A stretch of DNA of 6,429 nt from an uncultured Lysobacteraceae bacterium (GTDB lineage: Bacteria > Pseudomonadota > Gammaproteobacteria > Xanthomonadales > Rhodanobacteraceae): NCBI GenBank assembly GCA_946480705.1, contig CAMLLF010000241.1:1-6429 (forward strand), read 5' to 3'. Of the stretch, positions 1 through 5,858 are shown piece by piece. The translations under genes were made by a program, and so were the position numbers. Position 1 is the first letter of the stretch; each line of letters starts with the position of its first letter. The notes beneath the pieces were generated by a model. The model worked only from the letters and a program-made list of their open reading frames with translations. It had not been told where the DNA came from and ran no database searches.

Positions 1-1275
1 ATGAAACGGCACGAAGCTGCCGGCCGGAATGCCCGCTCCCGACAGCGTGCCGCTGCCGCCGGCGGCGCGATGCAGCACGTGCGCGCCGTGGCGCTGATAG
101 GCGCCGAGGTCGTTGGCGCCCGGTCCGGCCGCGAGTCCGTCAGCGTCGAGTTCGGGCAGCGGTTCGAGCGGAGCGATGGGGCTGGAAAACGTCGCCGCGC
201 CGAGCGCCGGCGACCCAGACGCGGGACGCAGGTCGTGACCGCTGACGAAACGCGGGTCCGCGGACAGGTTGGCGGCGCCGGCGACATAGGCGTTGCCGAG
301 GTTGGCATGGAACAGGTTGTTGTCGACGCTGACCTGAGCCTGCTCCGACGGCGGAATCGAAATGCCGCTGCCGTTCCACGCGATGACGTTGCGATCGATC
401 GCCGACGGTACGAAGCCGCCGCTCGGACCATACAGCGCGATTCCCTTGTCGTTGCGCACGAGCGTGTTGTGACGCAGCACGACACGCGCGTTCCCGGCGT
501 CGATGCGAAGGCTCAGCGCACCCGGCGATGCAGCCCCGCCGGCCTGGCCGCGGACCACGTTGCTGACGAGCGCGGCGTTCAGGATGCTGCCCGCGACGGT
601 CTGCACGGCGTTGATTCCGGACATGTAATTGCGACCGCGAATGTCGTTGCCGACCGCGCTCAGGCGCGTCTCGCCGCGCGTGAGCAGCCGGATGGCCGCG
701 CCGGCGTCGCTGTCGTCGAGCCGGATGCGGTTGTGGAAAAAGCGCAGGCGCGCGCTGCTTCCGAGCGCGGCGATGAGGACCGCGCTCTGGCCCGGTTCTG
801 CGATGTTCGACGGTTTTGCGATGCGGCAGTCCTGCATGTCCAGCGTGAGCGCACCGCTGCCGCCGACGATCTCGACGGCGGCAGCGAAGATGCCGGCTTC
901 CACATTCACGCGTTCAAGCGTGATGGTGGCGTTGGTCGCGGCGTTCGCGTTCACCGTGACGCGGCCGCGCGTCAGATCGATGCCGCGCAGCTCGAAAAAA
1001 TAACTCCCGCCCGCGGGCGCCGAAGACGCAATGCTGCGCGAGTTCGGCAGACGCGGCCGGTAACCCGGCGCGGCGAACAGCGAGAAGCTCTTGTTGATGA
1101 CGAGCTCTTCGTCTATCGCAGCCGAGCTGCGCACGAGCACGCTGCCGCCTGCGGGCGTGGCATTGATGCAGGCCTGCAGCGTGCCGTTGCAGGGCGCACT
1201 CGCCGACGGCCAGACCGCGGCCTGCGCGCCACCGGCGGCCAGCCACATCCATCCGAACGCAAACCATAGCTTCAT
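1..1275 (-). CDS. Secreted right-handed parallel beta-helix repeat protein (3' end cut by window edge)
   Basis: The frame is open for 425 codons from the ATG at 1275 to the left edge, so the C-terminus is missing. The start is supported by GGAG at 1283-1286, 7 nt upstream. A Sec signal peptide begins MKLWFAFGWMWLAAGG and ends with AQA|A, giving cleavage near residue 19. After a short segment with two cysteines (C29, C36), residues about 165-335 show ladder-like turns with Asn at coil corners: HNRI, GNDI, SNVV, HNTLVRN, RNVIAWN, NNLFHAN. Such ladders are typical of parallel beta-helix (PbH1-type) proteins. The turns run into a D-PRF...LRPASGSPALGA block (339-360) and a DADG...NDLGAYQ block (377-393), which commonly close bacterial secreted beta-helix domains. 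A Gly/Ala-rich segment follows and continues out of view. Family members include polysaccharide-binding or -cleaving proteins and surface proteins. I see no catalytic signature, so substrate and function are unknown. It is divergent from the S12 lipoprotein gene. Confidence 0.82.
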   Translation of the reverse strand, partial: MKLWFAFGWMWLAAGGAQAAVWPSASAPCNGTLQACINATPAGGSVLVRSSAAIDEELVINKSFSLFAAPGYRPRLPNSRSIASSAPAGGSYFFELRGIDLTRGRVTVNANAATNATITLERVNVEAGIFAAAVEIVGGSGALTLDMQDCRIAKPSNIAEPGQSAVLIAALGSSARLRFFHNRIRLDDSDAGAAIRLLTRGETRLSAVGNDIRGRNYMSGINAVQTVAGSILNAALVSNVVRGQAGGAASPGALSLRIDAGNARVVLRHNTLVRNDKGIALYGPSGGFVPSAIDRNVIAWNGSGISIPPSEQAQVSVDNNLFHANLGNAYVAGAANLSADPRFVSGHDLRPASGSPALGAATFSSPIAPLEPLPELDADGLAAGPGANDLGAYQRHGAHVLHRAAGGSGTLSGAGIPAGSFVPFH

Positions 1276-1282
1276 GAAGCGA

Positions 1283-1286
1283 CTCC
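1283..1286 (-). promoter_or_regulatory. Ribosome binding site of the beta-helix gene
   Basis: On the minus strand GGAG lies 7 nt before the ATG at 1275. It decides for this start over the internal ATG at codon 10, which would truncate the signal peptide. Confidence 0.6.
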
Positions 1287-1323
1287 GCGGTTTTCGTCGC
1301 AAGCGCAAAAGCGCTGCTGCACA

Positions 1324-1335
1324 GGACATCTGTCC
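1324..1335. promoter_or_regulatory. Short palindrome GGACA-TC-TGTCC in the divergent spacer
   Basis: A perfect 5-bp dyad with a 2-nt centre lies about 50 bp upstream of the beta-helix start. Its symmetry and position between divergent genes would suit an operator, but nothing identifies a regulator. A dyad this short can arise by chance. Confidence 0.25.
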
Positions 1336-1361
1336 AACGAAATACCGGGACGCTGCGAACA

Positions 1362-1382
1362 CGCAGGGGAGTGATCCCTGCG
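1362..1382. promoter_or_regulatory. Inverted repeat CGCAGGG-N7-CCCTGCG in the divergent spacer
   Basis: The arms 1362-1368 and 1376-1382 are perfect reverse complements around the 7-nt centre GAGTGAT. The site is near the middle of the 170-bp spacer between the beta-helix gene and the S12 gene, 63 bp before the S12 start. It could be an operator read by both promoters or an RNA hairpin in either leader. I do not recognise it as the site of a known regulator. Confidence 0.35.
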
Positions 1383-1434
1383 CACCGATCGCTGCGTATG
1401 TGGGAAGCGGAGTTGACAACCCCAACGACACAGC

Positions 1435-1443
1435 AGAGGTGAT
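1435..1443 (+). promoter_or_regulatory. Ribosome binding site of the S12 lipoprotein gene
   Basis: AGAGGTGAT contains a strong anti-SD match (AGAGG at 1435-1439) 6 nt before the ATG at 1446. It fixes this start, which also gives an intact lipoprotein signal peptide. Confidence 0.7.
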
Positions 1444-1445
1444 TT

Positions 1446-3017
1446 ATGCGCTTTTCCCTTTTGTACAGCGCGACGGCCGCCGCGCTTGCTCTCGGTCTTT
1501 CCGCCTGTGCGCCGGTCGACACCGGTGCGGATCAGTGCAGCGACGTCAACATCAACCTGATCGAGGTCAAGGACGCCAAGTACATCAATCTGCCGGAAAA
1601 CGAAGGCGGCCTCGCGCCGGCCAAGATCGCGCAGATCGACGCGCTCGTCGAAGACTATCTGGCCGCGACGCCGGTCGACATCGCCGGCTGCGCAATCGGC
1701 ATCACGCGCAACGACAAGATCGCACTGCTGCGCGGCTACGGGCTCGCTGACGTCGACGACAACCGTCCGTTCACGGTCGCGACGCCGGCCGCCATCGGTT
1801 CGATTTCCAAGACGCTGACCGCGCTCGCCGCGCTGCGCCTGGAAATGGACACGGAACTCACGCTTGACAGTGCCGTCTACGCCGAACTCGGCGAGATGCC
1901 GCTCGCCAACGGCGACTTCACGCTGAAGCAGGTGCTGATCCACAAGGCCGGCCTTTCCGGCGATCCGAGCTTCAACGGTCCGTTCAATACGCTCGATGAA
2001 ATCAACGATTTCTATGCCGGCAGCGGCATCGAATGGCCGTCGCTGCGTCCGCGCCTCGTGTTCCCGGGCTACGGCAACAACGACGCGAACCAGCCGACCC
2101 TGCCGAACACGACCGCGCTGTATTCCAACACCGGCTACAGCATCGCCGGCGCGCTGATCGACCAGCGCAGCCGCGAGGCCGACATTCCGCTGAAGGCGCG
2201 CGGCTACGAGAATTACATCTGGAACAAGGTCGCACGCGGCACCTCGGCGACCGAGCCGACGATGATCAGCGCCTGCCTCAACACGGGCTTTCGCGCCGGC
2301 GACATCAAGAATCACGCGACCGGCTATGACGGCGCCGGCGTCGTGGCGAACTACCACAGCGGCAACGGCTGGGGCTGGGAAGGTCCGGCCGGCGGCTGGT
2401 CGATGACGATCGGCGACGTCGCGCGGCTCATGCTGATCCTGCAGAGCAGCGCAGTGATTCCGAAGGCGACGATCGACTCGACGATGCGCACCTACTACGC
2501 GAACTCCGGCGGCTTGCGCATCGGCATGGGCCTTGAACTCGGCTCCGCCGCGCAGGGCAGCTGGTTCGGCAAGGGCGGCAACATCGCGGGCTACACCTCG
2601 GACATGAAGATCTGGCCGAACGACGTCGGTGGCAGCTGGGGCGTGGCATTCCTCTGCAACCAGAGCGGCACGCGCAAGGGCCTGACCAACGACATCCACG
2701 CACTGCTGACCTCGACGACACCGCCGATCGCCGGCGGCGGCATCAGCCCGGGCATGGGCGGCCCGCTCGTCAACGACGAGACGCCGCCGTGGCTCGACAT
2801 CGCCAAGCGCTACGAAACGCTCGTGCGGCGCATGGCCGGCAGCTATCTCGACGGCAGCGAGACGCCGGAACGCGCCTGGGCCGCGGCGCGCAGCGAGCTG
2901 CTCACGCTCGGCAACGGCCGCAGCCTGGTCGCGGCGCTGGACCGCGGCGACATCGCGACCGCGGTGACGATCCTGCCGACGCTGAGCTGGCCGGATGGCA
3001 GCCCCGTAACGCCGTAG
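1446..3017 (+). CDS. Serine beta-lactamase-like (S12 / PF00144) hydrolase lipoprotein with C-terminal helical tail
   Basis: This is a 523-residue predicted lipoprotein. Its signal peptide ends in the lipobox L18-S-A-C21, and Ala at +2 suggests outer-membrane sorting. The hydrolase domain covers about residues 55-420. The nucleophile motif SxxK is S119-I-S-K122, inside AIGSISKTLTALAAL. A VLIHKAGL block (163-170) matches the LLxHTSGL region of the family. The second motif YxN is Y226-S-N228. The third motif appears as K376-G-G378 in GKGGNIAGY, where many S12 enzymes have H-x-G and class C enzymes have KTG. Family members include D,D-peptidases, D-aminopeptidases, esterases and beta-lactamases; the sequence does not decide among them, so antibiotic resistance should not be assumed. 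Four further cysteines (C31, C82, C277, C404) could form disulfides. A Pro/Gly-rich linker (about 423-450) leads to a 73-residue tail (451-523) that recurs as a free protein in the next gene. A strong hairpin follows the stop codon. Confidence 0.9.
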   Translation: MRFSLLYSATAAALALGLSACAPVDTGADQCSDVNINLIEVKDAKYINLPENEGGLAPAKIAQIDALVEDYLAATPVDIAGCAIGITRNDKIALLRGYGLADVDDNRPFTVATPAAIGSISKTLTALAALRLEMDTELTLDSAVYAELGEMPLANGDFTLKQVLIHKAGLSGDPSFNGPFNTLDEINDFYAGSGIEWPSLRPRLVFPGYGNNDANQPTLPNTTALYSNTGYSIAGALIDQRSREADIPLKARGYENYIWNKVARGTSATEPTMISACLNTGFRAGDIKNHATGYDGAGVVANYHSGNGWGWEGPAGGWSMTIGDVARLMLILQSSAVIPKATIDSTMRTYYANSGGLRIGMGLELGSAAQGSWFGKGGNIAGYTSDMKIWPNDVGGSWGVAFLCNQSGTRKGLTNDIHALLTSTTPPIAGGGISPGMGGPLVNDETPPWLDIAKRYETLVRRMAGSYLDGSETPERAWAAARSELLTLGNGRSLVAALDRGDIATAVTILPTLSWPDGSPVTP

Positions 3018-3022
3018 TGGCC

Positions 3023-3059
3023 ACGCGGAAAGGGCGGCCTTGGGCCGCCCTTTCCGCGT
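3023..3059 (+). terminator. Perfect 17-bp hairpin, probable terminator of the S12 gene
   Basis: ACGCGGAAAGGGCGGCC (3023-3039), loop TTG (3040-3042) and its exact reverse complement (3043-3059) begin 5 bp after the S12 stop codon. There is no U tract on the plus strand (GTAGCGG follows), so it is not a textbook intrinsic terminator. GC-rich hairpins like this are common at gene ends in such genomes and may stop transcription or protect the 3' end. Confidence 0.65.
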
Positions 3060-3063
3060 AGCG

Positions 3064-3140
3064 GAGATCGGGAACGAGGGATCGAAGAAGCGAGGAGCGG
3101 CGCTCTTGCCATATCGCGCTCTGGCGATCCTGATTCCCCG
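3064..3140. repeat. Purine-rich arm and pyrimidine-rich counterpart between the two tail-sharing genes
   Basis: The left arm GGGAACGAGGGATCG (3070-3084) is an imperfect reverse complement of CGATCCTGATTCCCC (3125-3139), matching CGATCC and TTCCC with small differences. Inside it GCGCTCTTGCCAT (3100-3112) is nearly repeated as GCGCTCTGGCGAT (3116-3128). I see no ORF with good coding character here. It may be a decayed intergenic repeat or a folded leader; the support is by eye only. Confidence 0.25.
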
Positions 3141-3180
3141 CCCCCCATGATCCCCACGCCGGCGGCATCGCGTACATCAG

Positions 3181-3207
3181 AGCAGCCCCGGCTGCTGCGG
3201 ATTCCGC
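3181..3207 (+). promoter_or_regulatory. Two adjacent dyads in the leader just before the small-gene start
   Basis: AGCAGCC-CC-GGCTGCT (3181-3196) and GCGGA-T-TCCGC (3197-3207) are two abutting perfect dyads ending 1 nt before the ATG at 3209. The only SD-like bases, CGGA (3198-3201), lie inside the second dyad. Translation initiation may therefore be weak or controlled by leader structure. Dyads this small are frequent in GC-rich DNA. Confidence 0.3.
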
Positions 3208-3208
3208 C

Positions 3209-3574
3209 ATGAACTTCTCTTTGCTTTACGCGACGGCCAGCGTGGTCCTGGCCGCGGCCATCGGCAGCTGGACCGCGCCCGCGCCGGCGGTCGCGAATAC
3301 CGATCCGATTCGCATCGAGACGGCATCCGCCGGCCTGCTGACCGCGCGCGTCGATGTCGCGACGCGCTACGCACCGCTGGTGCAGCGGCTTGCGGCCGAC
3401 TATCTCGACGGCACGGAATCGCCGGATCGCGCCTGGGCGACCGCGCGCGCGCGGCTGCTGACGCTGAACGACGGCAGCGCCTTCGTCACGGCGCTGGAGC
3501 GCGGCGACCTGCAGAGCGCCGTGCGTCTGCTGCCGGCGATGCGCTGGCCCAATGGTCGCGCCGTGACGATCTGA
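3209..3574 (+). CDS. Small secreted protein: free copy of the S12 lipoprotein tail domain
   Basis: This is a 121-residue protein of unrecognised family. The signal peptide (MNFSLLYATASVVLAAAIGS...) ends at A27-V-A29|N30. It has no lipobox cysteine, so the product should be soluble in the periplasm or secreted. Residues 49-121 align without gaps to 451-523 of the upstream S12 lipoprotein, with 40 of 73 identical. Shared blocks are RY..LV.R, YLDG, RAWA.AR, LLTL, RGD, LLP/ILP and WP.G..VT. The first residues also match (M-x-F-S-L-L-Y, then ATA after a one-codon gap). The pattern suggests a duplicate of the whole lipoprotein gene that lost its catalytic domain, or a free-standing module the enzyme shares. 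The tail looks all-helical, with three or four short helices. The match itself supports real coding: changes are mostly conservative and the reading frame is kept throughout. The ribosome site is weak. The S46 peptidase gene starts 65 bp downstream. Confidence 0.8.
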   Translation: MNFSLLYATASVVLAAAIGSWTAPAPAVANTDPIRIETASAGLLTARVDVATRYAPLVQRLAADYLDGTESPDRAWATARARLLTLNDGSAFVTALERGDLQSAVRLLPAMRWPNGRAVTI

Positions 3575-3600
3575 TCGCACTACCGGCACCGAAATCGGGT

Positions 3601-3609
3601 TGCTATGGT
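3601..3609 (+). promoter_or_regulatory. Possible extended -10 element before the S46 peptidase gene
   Basis: TGCTATGGT fits the TGn-TAtnnT form of an extended -10 box and lies 31 bp before the ATG at 3640. No convincing -35 box is visible, so an internal promoter is only a possibility. Confidence 0.2.
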
Positions 3610-3620
3610 GGCGGACCGTC

Positions 3621-3630
3621 CCGGATCCGG
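3621..3630. promoter_or_regulatory. CCGGATCCGG palindrome overlapping the leader of the S46 gene
   Basis: A perfect 10-bp palindrome ends 9 nt before the S46 start codon. The presumed SD bases GGA (3629-3631) overlap its right end. It could be a small operator or hairpin, or chance in GC-rich DNA. Confidence 0.2.
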
Positions 3631-3639
3631 AACCCCGCC

Positions 3640-5841
3640 ATGCCCGTGTTGCGTCGCCGCCTCGCCGCCGTCCTCGGCCTGCTCCTGTCCGTTCCGGCCG
3701 CGGCCGACGAAGGCATGTGGATGGCGAATCAACTGCCGGAGCTGGCGGCGCAGCTGCGCGCCGCCGGTTTCGAAGGCGATCCGGCGGCACTGGCCGACCT
3801 GACCGCCGCGCCGCTGAACGCCGTGGTCAAGGCCGGCGGCGGCACCGGCGCCTTCGTCTCGGACCAGGGTCTGCTCGTGACCAACCACCACGTCGCCTAC
3901 GGCGTGATCCAGTACAACAGCAAGCCGGATCGCAACCTGCTCGAACAGGGTTTCGCGGCAGCCGATCAACCCGGCGAACTGCGCGGCAGCCCGGATTTCC
4001 GCGTGCTCGTGACCGAGCGCTTCGACCGCGTGACCGACCGCGTGCTCGCGGCCGCCTCGGGCAAGAAGGGGCTGGCGTATTTCGACGCGATCGACGCCGC
4101 GGGCAAGGCCATCGTCGCCGAATGCGAAGCGCAGAAAGGACGCCGCTGCAGCGTCGCGAACATGGACTACGGCGCGGAGTTCTATCGCATCCAGCAGGTC
4201 GAACTGCGCGACGTGCGCCTGGTCTACGCGCCGCCCGGCGCGATCGGCAAGTACGGCGACGAAATCGACAATTTCATGTGGCCGCGCCACAGCGGCGATT
4301 TCGCGCTGCTGCGCGCCTATGTCGGCACCGACGGCAAGCCCGCCGACTACGACGCGGCCAACCGGCCGTATCGTCCGCCGGGCCATCTCGCGGTCAGCCG
4401 CGACGGTCCGAAGGACGGCGACTTCGCAATGCTCGCGGGCTATCCGGGCATCACGTATCGCCATCGTCTTGCCAGCGAATTCGCCGAGCGCATCGACTGG
4501 GGTCTCGCCGCGAACGTCGACGCGCTCGACGCGCTGATCGCGGTGATCGAGCGCGAGGGCGCGCGCGACAAGGACGCCGCCGTCAAATACGCGAGCCAGC
4601 TCGCGAGTCTCAAGAACGGCAGCAAGCGCTTCAGCGGCGAACTCGCCGGCCTGCTGCGCAGCGACGCGAAGCGCCAGCGCGCCGAGGCGGAGCAGGCCAT
4701 GCTCGCGTGGCTGCGCCACGACGGCCGCAGCGATGCGCGCTGCCGCAAGGGCGAGCGCTGCCTCGACGGCGCCGCGACGCTGGAACGCATTACCGGTGTG
4801 GAGGCATTGCTCAGGCAGGCCTCGGCCACGCGCGAGCGCGATCTTCTGCTGACGCTGATGCAGAACCAGACCCAGCTGCTGCGTGCGGCCAACAGCCTGC
4901 AGCGCCTCGCGCTCGAACGCGGCAAGCCCGATCCCAAGCGGGAGACCGGCTATCAGCAGCGCGACGAGAATCTCATCGAGGCGCAGCTCAAGCAGGTGCA
5001 GCGCCGCTACGCGGCCGGCACGGAACAGGCACTGGTGCTCGAGCTGCTGCGCCGCTATCGCGCATTGCCGCCCGCGCAGCGGATTCCCGAATTCGACGCG
5101 GCCTTCGGTACCGACGCCGACACGGCGCAGGCGACGCTCGCGCGCATCTACGGCGCGACGCGGCTAGGCGACGAGGCATTCCGCCTGTCCCAGCTCGGCG
5201 CGGACCCGGCAGCGGTGCGCGCGAGCGACGACGCGATGCTCGCGCTCGCGGCCAAGATCCAGCCGGCGCTGCTGCGCCTGGAACAGGAACGCAAGCAGCG
5301 CGAGGGCGAGCTGTTGCGCCTGCGCCCGGCCTACATGGCTGCGCTCAAGCGCTGGTATCGCGAACGCGACAAGCCGCTGTTTCCGGATGCGAACGCGACG
5401 CTGCGCGTCAGCTACGGCCACGTCGCCGGATTCAGTCCGCGCGACGGCGTCGACTATCGCCCGGTCACGACCGTGGCCGGCATCGTCGAGAAGCACACCG
5501 GCAAGGACCCGTTCGACGCGCCGGCGCCGCTGCTCGCGGCGATCGCGCGCGGCGATTTCGGCACGACCGCCGATCCGGCGCTGAACACGCAGACCGTGAA
5601 CTTCCTGACCAACCTCGACACGACCGGCGGCAATTCCGGTTCGCCCGTGCTCAATGCGCGCGGCGAACTCGTCGGCCTCAACTTCGACAGCAACTGGGAG
5701 TCGGTCAGCGCGAGCTGGTGGTTCGATCCGCGCTACAAGCGCGCGGTCCACGTCGACCTGCGCTACCTGCGCTGGCTCATGGACAAGGTCTATCCCGCGC
5801 ATTGGCTGCTCGCGGAGATGGGCGTGCCCGCGTCGCGCTGA
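3640..5841 (+). CDS. Family S46 dipeptidyl-peptidase (DPP7/DPP11 type), exported
   Basis: The 733-residue product has the family's usual length of about 700-720 plus a signal peptide (PVLRRRLAAVLGLLLSVPAAA, cleavage before D23-EGMW). Mature S46 enzymes often begin near such a DEGMW motif. They release dipeptides from peptide N-termini in the periplasm or at the cell surface. The chymotrypsin-like triad is visible: H84 in TNHHVAYG, D220 in WPRHSGDFALL and S666 in GGNSGSPV. Their spacing fits known S46 enzymes as I recall them. The helical insert that caps the active site spans roughly 280-575. Residues expected to hold the substrate N-terminus are N211, N326 and D683. The specificity position after FD is S684; Gly there is associated with DPP7 and Arg or Ser with DPP11 (acidic P1), from memory, so a DPP11-like preference is the better guess. 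Oddities are Val in place of the usual Cys after the catalytic His, Phe212 where Trp is common, and cysteine pairs C162/C170 and C368/C374. truC follows after 17 bp. Confidence 0.95.
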   Translation: MPVLRRRLAAVLGLLLSVPAAADEGMWMANQLPELAAQLRAAGFEGDPAALADLTAAPLNAVVKAGGGTGAFVSDQGLLVTNHHVAYGVIQYNSKPDRNLLEQGFAAADQPGELRGSPDFRVLVTERFDRVTDRVLAAASGKKGLAYFDAIDAAGKAIVAECEAQKGRRCSVANMDYGAEFYRIQQVELRDVRLVYAPPGAIGKYGDEIDNFMWPRHSGDFALLRAYVGTDGKPADYDAANRPYRPPGHLAVSRDGPKDGDFAMLAGYPGITYRHRLASEFAERIDWGLAANVDALDALIAVIEREGARDKDAAVKYASQLASLKNGSKRFSGELAGLLRSDAKRQRAEAEQAMLAWLRHDGRSDARCRKGERCLDGAATLERITGVEALLRQASATRERDLLLTLMQNQTQLLRAANSLQRLALERGKPDPKRETGYQQRDENLIEAQLKQVQRRYAAGTEQALVLELLRRYRALPPAQRIPEFDAAFGTDADTAQATLARIYGATRLGDEAFRLSQLGADPAAVRASDDAMLALAAKIQPALLRLEQERKQREGELLRLRPAYMAALKRWYRERDKPLFPDANATLRVSYGHVAGFSPRDGVDYRPVTTVAGIVEKHTGKDPFDAPAPLLAAIARGDFGTTADPALNTQTVNFLTNLDTTGGNSGSPVLNARGELVGLNFDSNWESVSASWWFDPRYKRAVHVDLRYLRWLMDKVYPAHWLLAEMGVPASR

Positions 5842-5858
5842 TCGGACCGGGAAAGCCG

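Noticed and set aside
1..1269. Plus-strand open frame of 422 codons
   Set aside because: It lies antisense to the beta-helix gene. Its translation is Arg/Ala/Val-rich with no signal peptide or family motif, whereas the minus strand gives a signal peptide, an RBS and Asn-ladder repeats.
1413..1418. TTGACA, a perfect -35 consensus before the S12 gene
   Set aside because: No -10 box occurs 16-18 bp downstream, where the ribosome site and start codon already lie. A promoter here would leave almost no leader.
1272..2699. Minus-strand open frame of 475 codons opposite the S12 gene
   Set aside because: It is an antisense shadow typical of GC-rich genes, rich in Arg, Ala and Val with no recognisable domain. 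The plus strand has all three S12 motifs.
1446..3017. Reading the S12 gene as an antibiotic-resistance beta-lactamase
   Set aside because: The SxxK/YxN/KxG fold is shared by many esterases and peptidases. The lipoprotein form, the tail and the K-G-G motif give no specific support for drug hydrolysis.
3589..3598. CCGA-AA-TCGG hairpin between the small gene and the S46 gene as a terminator
   Set aside because: The 4-bp stem with a 2-nt loop is too weak, and no T tract follows.
2843..3790. Minus-strand open frame of 315 codons spanning the hairpin and small gene
   Set aside because: It crosses the terminator hairpin and overlaps three plus-strand genes. It is Arg/Gly-rich with no domain, and the plus-strand small gene is supported by paralogy.
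3580..4719. Minus-strand open frame of 379 codons opposite the S46 gene
   Set aside because: It is antisense to a clear S46 peptidase, of low-complexity composition and without an upstream ribosome site of note.
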